The notes under the pieces were generated by a model. It was not told the origin of the DNA, did not search any database, and saw only the letters and a program-made list of their open reading frames with translations. A DNA stretch of 64,000 nucleotides from an uncultured Christensenellaceae bacterium (lineage in GTDB: Bacteria > Bacillota > Clostridia > Christensenellales > Borkfalkiaceae): NCBI GenBank assembly GCA_910586675.1, contig CAJUJO010000002.1, forward strand, positions 1 through 64,000, in the 5' to 3' direction. A program made the translations under genes and the position numbers. The stretch's first letter is position 1. Each line of letters starts with the position of its first letter. Positions 18,784 through 27,020 of the stretch are shown here, piece after piece.

Positions 18784-19893
18784 ATGGCGGGAATCTATGT
18801 ACATATTCCGTTTTGCAGGCATAAATGCACCTATTGCGATTTTACGTCCTTTCCCAATCGGCTGAATTTCGCGGAATCGTATATGGCGTGCCTTTATAAG
18901 GAAACCGAGATGCGGGGCAAGGAGCTTTCCGACCTCGTATTCGATACCGTCTATTTTGGCGGGGGAACGCCCTCCGTCGTGGAGCCGCAGTACATATACG
19001 GCGCGATGAAGCAGATCAAAAAATGCTTCCGCCTTGCCGCCCGCCCCGAAATCACCATAGAGATGAACCCCGGCACGGTGAGCGAGAATAAAATCGCAAC
19101 GTACAAGCGCGCGGGCGTCAACCGCTTTTCCGTCGGGTTGCAGACGGCGATCGACGCGCAGCTGGAAGAGCTGGGCAGGATCCACAACGTACGCGATTAT
19201 CTTTACTGCGTTTCGCTTCTGAAAGGGGAGAATTTCTCCGCCGACGTCATGCTCGGTTTGAAGGGGCAGACCAAGGAGGACGTGCGCAAGACGATAGAAA
19301 TCGCGGCGGGAAGCGGCGCGAAGCATATCTCTATGTACGCGCTCACGCCCGAGGACGGCACGCCCATTTATACCGATTATTTGAACGGCGAGCTGCCCGA
19401 CGGCGACGAGGTTGCCGGGCTCTACGAATACGGCAGAGGGCTTCTGGCGGGAAAGGGGTCTCTTCGCTACGAGGTTTCCAACTTCGCAAAAAAGGGGTAC
19501 GAAAGTCGGCACAACCTCAATTATTGGAAGCGGGGAGAATATATCGGGCTGGGCGTTTCGGCGAGCTCGTTTATGCGAGGCAAGCGATTTACCAACACCT
19601 TTGATTTGGATGAATACATGAAGTGCGTTATTTCGGGCTTCCCGCCCGTCATCGAGAGCGAAACGGTTTCCGAGGGGGACGCCAAGTTTGAATTTATCAT
19701 GCTCGGACTTCGCACCGTTTACGGCGTTTCTTCGGCGGAGTATAAAAAGTCGTTCGGCTCCGATTGGAAGGAGGACTTCGCCGAAAGCTACAAAAAAACG
19801 GCGCAATATCTTTTGGAAGAAGGGGACGTTACGCGTATCAAAGACGAATATCTGTATGTGCAGAATTCCATTCTCGCAGAGTACATGAAATAA
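18784..19893 (+). CDS. hemW: Radical SAM haem chaperone HemW
   Basis: 369 residues; ATG behind GAAGGAG. N-terminal Y-V-H-I-P-F-C11-R-H-K-C15-T-Y-C18 is the HemW form of the radical SAM CxxxCxxC site; G-G-G-T-P-S and N-P-G-T follow, and the C-terminal HemW domain is complete. This family resembles coproporphyrinogen oxidase HemN but binds and transfers haem; HemW lacks the extra Cys of true HemN (C-x-x-C-x-x-x-C-x-x-C is not seen). The lepA-hemW neighbourhood is common in Firmicutes. Confidence 0.9.
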   Translation: MAGIYVHIPFCRHKCTYCDFTSFPNRLNFAESYMACLYKETEMRGKELSDLVFDTVYFGGGTPSVVEPQYIYGAMKQIKKCFRLAARPEITIEMNPGTVSENKIATYKRAGVNRFSVGLQTAIDAQLEELGRIHNVRDYLYCVSLLKGENFSADVMLGLKGQTKEDVRKTIEIAAGSGAKHISMYALTPEDGTPIYTDYLNGELPDGDEVAGLYEYGRGLLAGKGSLRYEVSNFAKKGYESRHNLNYWKRGEYIGLGVSASSFMRGKRFTNTFDLDEYMKCVISGFPPVIESETVSEGDAKFEFIMLGLRTVYGVSSAEYKKSFGSDWKEDFAESYKKTAQYLLEEGDVTRIKDEYLYVQNSILAEYMK

Positions 19894-19905
19894 ATTTACG
19901 ATAAA

Positions 19906-19946
19906 AGAAAGCGCCCGCCCGACGTTATGTCGGGCGGGCGCTTTCT
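19906..19946. terminator. Bidirectional terminator between hemW and the YiiX-like gene
   Basis: Perfect 18-bp stem AGAAAGCGCCCGCCCGAC with loop GTTAT between convergent genes. Confidence 0.9.
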
Positions 19947-19950
19947 CATT

Positions 19951-20805
19951 TTACCATAATTTTAACGGGTCGAAGCCGAAAACCTGAACGACGTCGAAAT
20001 AGGGCGAGCGCGCGATGTCCTGCGGGGAACAGACGGCTCCGCCGTCGGAATCGACGTCCAGCCCGAAATTGATATACGCCTGCCAGACGAGGTGTCCGCA
20101 TTGCGTGGAAGCGGGGCGTTCGCCCTGATATTTGGGCGAGAGCACGCCCACGGTAAAGTCGTAGGGAATATCGCGCAAGGTTTCCCAGGCGGCGGAAGCG
20201 ACCTCGGCGGGGTTTACGCGCTCCCGGTATTCCGCTTTCAGGCGCAGCACCATAAAGTTGGAGGAAATTCCGAACCAGCCCGTGCTGCCCGCCGCGCTCG
20301 GCACGTCGAGCGAGATGCATTCCAGCGTTGTTCCCGTACCGCTGTTGATCACGATGGCGGCGTGTCCGTGTCGCCAGCCGAAGATATGGCAGGCGGAGGA
20401 GACGAGCACGTCTCCCGCTTTCAGCGGAGCGATGGGCGCGGCTTCGTGTTTCAGAATATCGCGCGAAGTTACGGGCGAGGGCGGGGGAACGAAGTGCTCC
20501 GTTTCCCATTCGGCAAAGAGTGCTTCCTGAAAGGAGACGATTTTTTTGTTGTCGCCTTTCAGTTCGTCCAGCGCTTCCGCTCCCAGCCCCGTCTGACGGT
20601 ATAAAAAAGCGTAATCTTCTTCCGTCCATTGCGCTTTGCCGAGCGTTGCGTATAAGTCCTCGCGTTCGTAAGAGGGGCGCACGCGGGCGGCGGATTCGGT
20701 CAATCGATCGCTCAGCAGCAGTCCGGAAAGGGTAAGCGATGCGACGCAGCACAGCGCGACAAGCACGGCGCAGCATATCGCAGCGATTTTTTTGACGACG
20801 CGCAT
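19951..20805 (-). CDS. Secreted YiiX-like (NlpC/P60-type) cysteine hydrolase
   Basis: 284 residues from ATG 20805, behind GGGGGG; the longer frame is excluded because the promoter at 20834-20861 lies inside it. One N-terminal hydrophobic helix (residues 7-28) works as signal anchor. The circularly permuted papain-like pattern is visible: G-D-V-L-V...H-G-H-A-A-I-V (His), L-E-C-I (acidic strand) and T-Q-C-G-H-L-V-W-Q-A-Y (nucleophile Cys). Members cleave amide or thioester bonds, some in cell walls or lipids; the substrate here is unknown. Confidence 0.75.
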   Translation of the reverse strand: MRVVKKIAAICCAVLVALCCVASLTLSGLLLSDRLTESAARVRPSYEREDLYATLGKAQWTEEDYAFLYRQTGLGAEALDELKGDNKKIVSFQEALFAEWETEHFVPPPSPVTSRDILKHEAAPIAPLKAGDVLVSSACHIFGWRHGHAAIVINSGTGTTLECISLDVPSAAGSTGWFGISSNFMVLRLKAEYRERVNPAEVASAAWETLRDIPYDFTVGVLSPKYQGERPASTQCGHLVWQAYINFGLDVDSDGGAVCSPQDIARSPYFDVVQVFGFDPLKLW

Positions 20806-20833
20806 AACATACCCCCCGTACATACTTTCCATT

Positions 20834-20861
20834 AGTATATCATTTTTTCCGAAACTGTCAA
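20834..20861 (-). promoter_or_regulatory. Promoter of the YiiX-like gene
   Basis: Minus strand TTGACA, 16-bp spacer, TATACT, 28 bases before ATG 20805. Confidence 0.75.
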
Positions 20862-20969
20862 CCGCACGGGGGCAAGCAGGCAAAATTTCATTGATTTGCA
20901 TGAAAAAATTGAGAATTTCGTTCATTTTTATAATTTCACAAAATCTGTAAAATATTTTCCGAAAAAGTA

Positions 20970-20997
20970 TTGACAAATGGAATTTGTGTGCTATAAT
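20970..20997 (+). promoter_or_regulatory. Promoter of the sugar-locus GH43 and lacI genes
   Basis: TTGACA, 16-bp spacer, TATAAT, with a LacI-type operator 8 bases downstream. Confidence 0.85.
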
Positions 20998-21005
20998 AAA
21001 GTTGC

Positions 21006-21017
21006 GTTAACGTTAAC
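21006..21017. promoter_or_regulatory. LacI-family operator, copy 1
   Basis: GTTAACGTTAAC, a perfect palindrome with the central CG typical of LacI-family sites, overlapping the likely transcription start of the GH43-lacI operon. The same core recurs at 23037-23048. Confidence 0.8.
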
Positions 21018-21058
21018 GGAGTTGTAACGCGATTGCTTGAATAGGGCAGGGAACTGAA

Positions 21059-21943
21059 ATGATTCGTACGGAAATCACGAAAATCGGCGATCCGTTTGTA
21101 TTGAGAGTCGGCGCGCGCTATTACATGTATGCGACTTCCGCGCCCGACGGATTCGGATATTTCGTCTCCGAAGATTTAGTCAATTGGAAAGAGGGCGGCT
21201 ATTGCTATTCAAACAGCCCGTGGGGCGAAAACTGCTTCTGGGCGCCCGAAGTGTACGCGCGCGGCGGAAGGTATTATATGATTTACACGGCGCGCTGGAA
21301 GAAGAACCACAGCCTGCGCATCGGGGTTGCGGTTGCCGACCGTCCCGAAGGTCCGTTTATCGATTTATTTCCCCGTCCGCTCTTCGATTTCGGTTACGCC
21401 GTCATCGACGCGACGCTGTTTCATGACGACGACGGAAAAGATTATTTATATTTCGTGCGCGATTGCAGCGAAAACGTGATCGACGGCGTGCATACGAGCG
21501 TTATCTACGCTTCGGAAATAAAGTCCGATTTAACGGAGCTCGTCGGCGATGTCGTAAAGATTTCCGAACCCGATGCAGCTTGGGAGAAGGAGCTCAGCAG
21601 CGAATGGCGCTGGAATGAAGGCCCGGCGCTCTGGAAGAAGGACGGGCGCTATTACCTCAATTATTCGGTCAACTGTTTCGATTCCCGCTTCTATTCGGTG
21701 GGCTGTTCGGAAGCGAGCTCGCCTTTGGGCAAGTTTGAAAAGTATGCGGAAAATCCCATTCTCGCATATAAGGAGAACGATTATTCGGGGCCCGGGCACA
21801 ACAGCTTTTTCACCGACGAAAAGGGAAAGCTCTATACGGCGTTCCACATTCACACCGATTACGACAAGCCGAGCGGAGACAGAAGGGCCTGCATTGCAGA
21901 AGTGGAGTTTGACGGCGCGGGCAAAATGAAATTCAGATTATAA
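21059..21943 (+). CDS. Cytoplasmic glycoside hydrolase family 43
   Basis: 294 residues, no signal peptide, so it acts on imported oligosaccharides. A single five-bladed propeller with the three GH43 acids: G-D11-P-F (base), V-I-D117-A-T (pKa modulator) and W-N-E187-G-P (acid). The family includes alpha-L-arabinofuranosidases, beta-xylosidases and galactan exo-enzymes; I cannot choose the substrate. No ribosome site is obvious (AGGG lies 12 bases upstream). It is first in an operon with the lacI gene 50 bases later, under operator 1. Confidence 0.9.
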   Translation: MIRTEITKIGDPFVLRVGARYYMYATSAPDGFGYFVSEDLVNWKEGGYCYSNSPWGENCFWAPEVYARGGRYYMIYTARWKKNHSLRIGVAVADRPEGPFIDLFPRPLFDFGYAVIDATLFHDDDGKDYLYFVRDCSENVIDGVHTSVIYASEIKSDLTELVGDVVKISEPDAAWEKELSSEWRWNEGPALWKKDGRYYLNYSVNCFDSRFYSVGCSEASSPLGKFEKYAENPILAYKENDYSGPGHNSFFTDEKGKLYTAFHIHTDYDKPSGDRRACIAEVEFDGAGKMKFRL

Positions 21944-21992
21944 CGCGATTCGGCGCATACTGTATTGTGCGGAATATCGGCGGGGCAGGGAA

Positions 21993-22970
21993 ATGGAAAA
22001 AAGGGCGAGAGTAACGATAAAAGACGTCGCGCGGGTTGCAAACGTAACGCCGCAGACGGTTTCCCGCGCGCTCAGAAACGCACCCGATATTTCCGTCTCC
22101 ATGCGGGAGCGCATCTTGAAGATTGCTTCCGACCTCGATTACGTAAAAAACAACACGGCGATTTCCCTTCGGCAAGGCACTTCCAAGCTGATATGCGTCG
22201 TGTACGATAACCTCGTCAACGTGTATTTCTCCATCATGACCGACTTTTTACAGCAGAGCTTGCGGGAACGCGGGTATTCCGTGCTTACGCTGGCGCTGCG
22301 GTGCGGTTATTTGAGCAGGGAGGGCTACCTTTCCGCCGTGTCGCATAACGCGGACGGCATCATCAGCTTTATCGAGCCGGACGGGGAAATTTCCTCTCTC
22401 ATTCGGCAATACCGCGTGCCCGTGCTCCTGTTCGGGCGGCGCACCGCCGCGGACGACGTGGATTATATCCATACCGACGACGAGGAGGGCGGCAGGATCG
22501 CCGCGCGCAGACTTGCCGAGGACGGCTGTAAAAATATCGTATGTCTTACGGAAACGCTGGAACTTACCTGCGCGTACGACCGTTTTGCGGGCTTTCAGGA
22601 AGAGCTCCTTGCGCGCGGGCTTCCCGCGCCGTGCGTGCTCGACGCCTATCCCGATACATTGGAAGAACGCTTTTTAGCGCTCTGCGGCAAGGGTGGCGCG
22701 CCCGACGGTATTTTCTGCTTTAACGACATGCTGGCGTTTGAAATGCTGTATCTTTACGAAAAGCACGGACTTCCTCCCGCTAAAATCATCGGGTACGACG
22801 ACGTGCAGGAACAGCTACACATTCCGCACCGTCTGACGAGCATCGGCACGAATAAAGCCGAGCTTGCCGAAGCGGCGGCGCAGATGCTTCTCTCCCGCGT
22901 GGAGAACGGGTTCACGCCGCCCAAATCGGAAAAAAAGAAGGTCTTTCTCGTCGAGGGAACGACCGCTTAA
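21993..22970 (+). CDS. LacI family transcriptional regulator
   Basis: 325 residues. N-terminal helix-turn-helix and hinge: T-I-K-D-V-A-R-V-A-N-V-T-P-Q-T-V-S-R-A-L, the LacI signature; residues 60-325 form a periplasmic-binding-like sensor domain (G-I-I-S-F, F-C-F-N-D-M-L-A-F). It probably represses the locus until a sugar released by the encoded glycosidases binds. Two identical palindromes, one upstream of the GH43-lacI operon and one 60 bases after this gene, are the likely operators, implying auto-regulation as well. Confidence 0.93.
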   Translation: MEKRARVTIKDVARVANVTPQTVSRALRNAPDISVSMRERILKIASDLDYVKNNTAISLRQGTSKLICVVYDNLVNVYFSIMTDFLQQSLRERGYSVLTLALRCGYLSREGYLSAVSHNADGIISFIEPDGEISSLIRQYRVPVLLFGRRTAADDVDYIHTDDEEGGRIAARRLAEDGCKNIVCLTETLELTCAYDRFAGFQEELLARGLPAPCVLDAYPDTLEERFLALCGKGGAPDGIFCFNDMLAFEMLYLYEKHGLPPAKIIGYDDVQEQLHIPHRLTSIGTNKAELAEAAAQMLLSRVENGFTPPKSEKKKVFLVEGTTA

Positions 22971-22986
22971 CATTTTGTAAAATCAA

Positions 22987-23023
22987 ATCCGTCCGAATTG
23001 CACATACTGCGAAAACGGACGGA
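22987..23023. repeat. Inverted repeat after lacI
   Basis: TCCGTCCG and CGGACGGA separated by about 20 bases. It may be a lacI terminator without T-tail or a regulatory site. Confidence 0.4.
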
Positions 23024-23030
23024 AATCGTG

Positions 23031-23054
23031 TCTTTCGTTAACGTTAACGAAAGA
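23031..23054. promoter_or_regulatory. LacI-family operator, copy 2
   Basis: A 24-bp perfect palindrome with core GTTAACGTTAAC (23037-23048) flanked by TCTTTC and GAAAGA. It lies between lacI and the esterase lipoprotein gene. I see no good -35/-10 pair next to it. Confidence 0.8.
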
Positions 23055-23064
23055 ATAAAACGGA

Positions 23065-23108
23065 AAAGCCCCGCGGGGCTTTGAGCGTTTACCTAACTGT
23101 AAACGCTC
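23065..23108 (+). terminator. Two tandem hairpins in the leader of the lipoprotein operon
   Basis: AAAGCCCCGCGGGGCTTT (23065-23082) directly followed by GAGCGTTTAC / GTAAACGCTC with a 6-base loop (23083-23108). Neither has a T-run on the plus strand, so they may act as attenuator or mRNA-stabilising structures rather than terminate. The second resembles a catabolite-response (cre) half site. Confidence 0.45.
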
Positions 23109-23171
23109 AAAAAACTTATTTGCTTTGGTTGATACGGCAAAAAGCCGTGAAACAATAAAGGGAGGTACTTT

Positions 23172-26100
23172 ATGATAAGAAAAGGGAAAAGAGTACTTTT
23201 GCCGCTCGTTCTTTTGATGAGCGCAAGTACGGCGATCGGGCTGGCTGCCTGCGGTGAAAACGGCGGTGGCGGACAGACGGAACCGGAAAAGTACACCGTA
23301 ACGTACGAGCGCGGCGCGGACGAGGCGACGGGTAATATTCCCGCAAGCGTTTCTTACGCGGCGGGGGAATCCTTCAAGCTGCTTGCGGCGGATACGTTCA
23401 GCCGCGAGGACTACACGTTTGAGTGCTGGAACGACGGTACGACCTCTTACGCGGCGGGCGCCGATTACACGATGCCCGCGAAGAACGTTACGTTTAAGGC
23501 GATGTGGGAGCTTTCCGTGCCCGTATTGCCCGACAACACGGTAACGCTGGAAAGCGTTCCGCAGTCCGAATACCGCACGGCGGTTACGGCGGGCGGCATG
23601 ACGGCGACGGCAAACTGGTTTACGAAATATGAAGAGAATGCGTTCGTTCTCACCGTTTACGTCGAGGACGAAAAGGTTTACGCGAGCGGAAGCGTTTACG
23701 AAAACGACAGCGTGGAAGTCGTGCTCGACAAAGCGCAGCGCGTAAAGGGTTATACCGACGATACCGTATCCGTCATTGCGGACGCGGCGGGCAACGTGCG
23801 CGTTACCAAACCCAAGGCGGGAACGGAAGCGGTGGAAGATACCGAAATCACGGCGGAAACCGTTCCCTATACCATTGCGGGACAGAAGGTGGAAGGGTAT
23901 AAAACGGTCATTACCGTTCCTTATTCCGAAGTTACCTTTACGGCGGCGGAAAAGAATGCGTCCGTCGCGCTCACGCTTACCAACGCGCAGAGCCTTTTGG
24001 AAATCAAAGCGGAATGCGACGGGAAATACGGCACGGACGCGACCAAGGTGCACACCTATACCTGCGTTACCGATGACGATACCTATGCACAGAACCCCGA
24101 TTTCCATTACAGTAAAGTATGGGGCGACGTCGCTAAACTGAAAACGAGTTCCACCTGGAATCTTGACAGCGACGACGGTTCGGCTTCCGCGCATATCTAC
24201 ATGACGGGCAACGATTATCAGGATAACTATGCGTATATGCATAGTTCCAATGCTCAGAAAATGTACGCCGAAGTCAAGCTCAGCGTGAAAGAAGTCATGA
24301 AAATGCAGAATGACGCATACGACGGAGCGCCCAAGTTCGGTATTACGATCAAGACCGCAGACGGAAAGACGGGCTTATTCTTCTGGGTTGCTGCGGATTG
24401 CAACAACGGTACGATCAAGAGCGATGCAATACAACTCGGGCATACGACGATCGTAAACGGCGGTTGGGGAACCTGGACGGATAATATCGGCAATCTCGGC
24501 GGAACCTCGGCGCAGTATCAGGGCGAAGAATACGTTACCCTCGGCATTTACCGTCAGGGCGGCGCGTTGAAACTGTATGCAAACGGAAGAATGATCAAGA
24601 CGGTGTCATGCGGAATTAAAGCGACCGATGCGGCGTATATCGGGCTCGCTTCCTTCAACTTGAAGCTCGACGCGAAGGAGTACAAGGTTACCACCAACCC
24701 GAGCGAATTCCCCGAAAGCGCGGAAATCACGCAGGAAAACAAGGATTATCTGTTCCTCGGCGACAGCTATATCGACACGGCGTTCTGGTACAACTACGAG
24801 AACCAGTTCAAGAACCTTTCGGCGGTGAATATGGGTGTAGGCGGTACCAAGGTCGGCTATTGGACGGATTTGGTCGAAGTCGTTAATACGATGTACAATC
24901 CCGGCAAAATCGTGTTCCACATCGGCGTGAACGACATCGACGACGGCAACACCACGGGCGAGGCAACCATCGAGCGCCTGAAAACGATGTTCGCGGCGTA
25001 CAAGGCGGCGTTCCCCGACGCGGAAATTTATTACGTTACCATTGAACACAATATGATGTTTCCGCAGAAGTGGGCGGAATACGACGTCGTAAACGAGTGG
25101 GTCAAGACGCTGGAAGATATCCGCGTCATCGATATGGCTAATCTCATTACCGAAGACGCAGGCGAGGGCAACACGCAGCACTGGTTCAGTGCGGACGGCT
25201 TGCATTACGGCGTCGACGGCTACGCGCTTTTCAACCGCGAAGTATGCAGGGCGCTCGGAATTGCCCGTACGGAAACGGCAGGCGGCTTGGGCGACGTTAC
25301 CGTGGCGAACGCTCCCGCGTTTGCTTACAGCGCGGGCTGGGTAGAAACGGACGGCGTATGGCACAATGCGGGCAACTCCTACAACAGAGTGGGCGCGGAA
25401 TCGCAGCTCTTCATTTCCGAATCGTATGCGACCGACTTCTATGCGGAAGTGGAAATCTCCGTTGCTCGCTGCTATGCGGACGACGCGTTTCCTAAGACGG
25501 GTATCGCGCTCCGTTCGGCAACGGGTACCTACTTCTACGCGCTCGACTGCCAGAAGGGCGCGAACAACAACGGCACGCATTACACCAATACCTGGGGAAA
25601 CCTGTGGTATCGTTCCGAAGTGCGCAACCGTAACTGGACGGGTGAACTTTACAAGGATTATCAGTTCCTGTATGACGGAAAATACGACTACAACACCGAC
25701 AATGCATTCAAGAAACTGGCTGTTGCAAAAGTCGGAAGAGATTTGTATCTCTTTGCGGACGATAAGGTCGTAAACTTCTATCCCGACGCTTACGGCGCGG
25801 ACGAGAAGGTCGCGGCGGCGGTGTTTACCTTCAATATGGAAGCCTACGCGAAGAACGCTTCCGCGATAACCGAAGCGGCTGCGCTCAAAACGAAGCTCGA
25901 CGGCTTCAAAGTCTATGAAAACGAGGGCATGAGAGCGGACGGCGACATGAGCGACTGGACGGAGGAACAGAAGAGCAATCCTCTCGTCATTCCCGCAACG
26001 GACGGCAGAAGTGTAACCATTTACGCGACCAAGGGCGCGGACGGCATCTACGTGTTCTTCGACGCAATTCACAATACCTTCAAGACGGACGGCGAATGGC

Positions 26101-26930
26101 ATCAGGCTACCAATGTGGAATTAAAGTTTAACGACGGCAAACAGCGTTTTGCAAGCGCGACAAGGCAGAATTCCAGATGGGAAGTGAACACGCGTCAAAT
26201 CAACGCGAGCAAGTTCGTTTCCGTAGCAGAGAACGGCAAACAACACACGAAGGTGGAGCTGTTCATTTCTTATTCCTGCATCGACGGCGTGGATAGAAAT
26301 ACGGAGGTCGTGCCCATGGGCTTCGCTTGGAAGACGGGCGGCGAAACGGGCAATGTTTGGGCGGCGGGAGATTATTGGTACGGTCCCGAAGCCGATCCGA
26401 ATTATACGACCAAGCTCGTGCTCGTAACCGATAACGGCATCAAGACGGGAACCGAAAGAACGATCGACGGCGATTTGAGCGATTGGGGCGAGCTTACGCA
26501 GTCGACAACTTCCACCCGCGCGGCTTTGGCTACGCACCTCGGCGTCGACGGACTTTATATTGCCGTGAAGATGACGCAGGCGGATATTACGGGAGACCGT
26601 AATTATACGGAGGGCGATTGCTGGAAAAACCAGAACCTCGAATTCCAAGCAACCGACACGATGTATGCGGCAAGAGTAATCATGTATAACGGGCAGTGCT
26701 ATCACACGGGCGGCATTACCGACGCGGCGATGACGTTCGTGCAAAATGCCGACGGGGACGACGAGTGGATCGTCGAAATGTTTATCGCAAACGAAGCGAT
26801 GAAGAATGTCAACTCTTCCACTGCTTCCGTAACGATGAAATTGGGCGGACAGCTGTTTGCAAGTACGGATGCCGCTGATGCCAACGTTTGGAACTGGTAC
26901 GCGGAAAATGTTCCTGTGAACAAGGCGTAA
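23172..26930 (+). CDS. Giant multidomain surface lipoprotein with SGNH esterase domain
   Basis: 1252 residues; ATG behind GGGAGG. Signal peptide with lipobox L-A-A-C27 and a G-rich linker, so anchored outside the membrane. Domains: InlB/Listeria-Bacteroides-type repeat (about 38-112, Y-T-V-T-Y...T-F-K-A-M-W-E); CBM9/DOMON-like beta domain (113-320); an unnamed module (322-506); SGNH/GDSL hydrolase (524-700) with F-L-G-D-S-Y, G-V-G-G-T, I-G-V-N-D and D-G-L-H blocks; a second copy of the module (717-913); two CBM9-like domains, each opening D-G-D-M/L-S-D-W (920-1086, 1094-1252). It probably removes acyl groups from a polysaccharide while holding it. First gene of the transporter operon. Confidence 0.85.
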   Translation: MIRKGKRVLLPLVLLMSASTAIGLAACGENGGGGQTEPEKYTVTYERGADEATGNIPASVSYAAGESFKLLAADTFSREDYTFECWNDGTTSYAAGADYTMPAKNVTFKAMWELSVPVLPDNTVTLESVPQSEYRTAVTAGGMTATANWFTKYEENAFVLTVYVEDEKVYASGSVYENDSVEVVLDKAQRVKGYTDDTVSVIADAAGNVRVTKPKAGTEAVEDTEITAETVPYTIAGQKVEGYKTVITVPYSEVTFTAAEKNASVALTLTNAQSLLEIKAECDGKYGTDATKVHTYTCVTDDDTYAQNPDFHYSKVWGDVAKLKTSSTWNLDSDDGSASAHIYMTGNDYQDNYAYMHSSNAQKMYAEVKLSVKEVMKMQNDAYDGAPKFGITIKTADGKTGLFFWVAADCNNGTIKSDAIQLGHTTIVNGGWGTWTDNIGNLGGTSAQYQGEEYVTLGIYRQGGALKLYANGRMIKTVSCGIKATDAAYIGLASFNLKLDAKEYKVTTNPSEFPESAEITQENKDYLFLGDSYIDTAFWYNYENQFKNLSAVNMGVGGTKVGYWTDLVEVVNTMYNPGKIVFHIGVNDIDDGNTTGEATIERLKTMFAAYKAAFPDAEIYYVTIEHNMMFPQKWAEYDVVNEWVKTLEDIRVIDMANLITEDAGEGNTQHWFSADGLHYGVDGYALFNREVCRALGIARTETAGGLGDVTVANAPAFAYSAGWVETDGVWHNAGNSYNRVGAESQLFISESYATDFYAEVEISVARCYADDAFPKTGIALRSATGTYFYALDCQKGANNNGTHYTNTWGNLWYRSEVRNRNWTGELYKDYQFLYDGKYDYNTDNAFKKLAVAKVGRDLYLFADDKVVNFYPDAYGADEKVAAAVFTFNMEAYAKNASAITEAAALKTKLDGFKVYENEGMRADGDMSDWTEEQKSNPLVIPATDGRSVTIYATKGADGIYVFFDAIHNTFKTDGEWHQATNVELKFNDGKQRFASATRQNSRWEVNTRQINASKFVSVAENGKQHTKVELFISYSCIDGVDRNTEVVPMGFAWKTGGETGNVWAAGDYWYGPEADPNYTTKLVLVTDNGIKTGTERTIDGDLSDWGELTQSTTSTRAALATHLGVDGLYIAVKMTQADITGDRNYTEGDCWKNQNLEFQATDTMYAARVIMYNGQCYHTGGITDAAMTFVQNADGDDEWIVEMFIANEAMKNVNSSTASVTMKLGGQLFASTDAADANVWNWYAENVPVNKA

Positions 26931-27020
26931 TTCCCGAAGCCTAAAATCAAAAAATCAAGCAGGGGCGTTCCCGCCCATATCGGGCGGGAACATACCCCGC
27001 AATTTTAAGGAGGAATTTTA

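Noticed and set aside
23098..23111. Catabolite-response element (cre) in the lipoprotein leader
   Set aside because: One conserved position deviates and it doubles as a hairpin arm; kept only as a remark.
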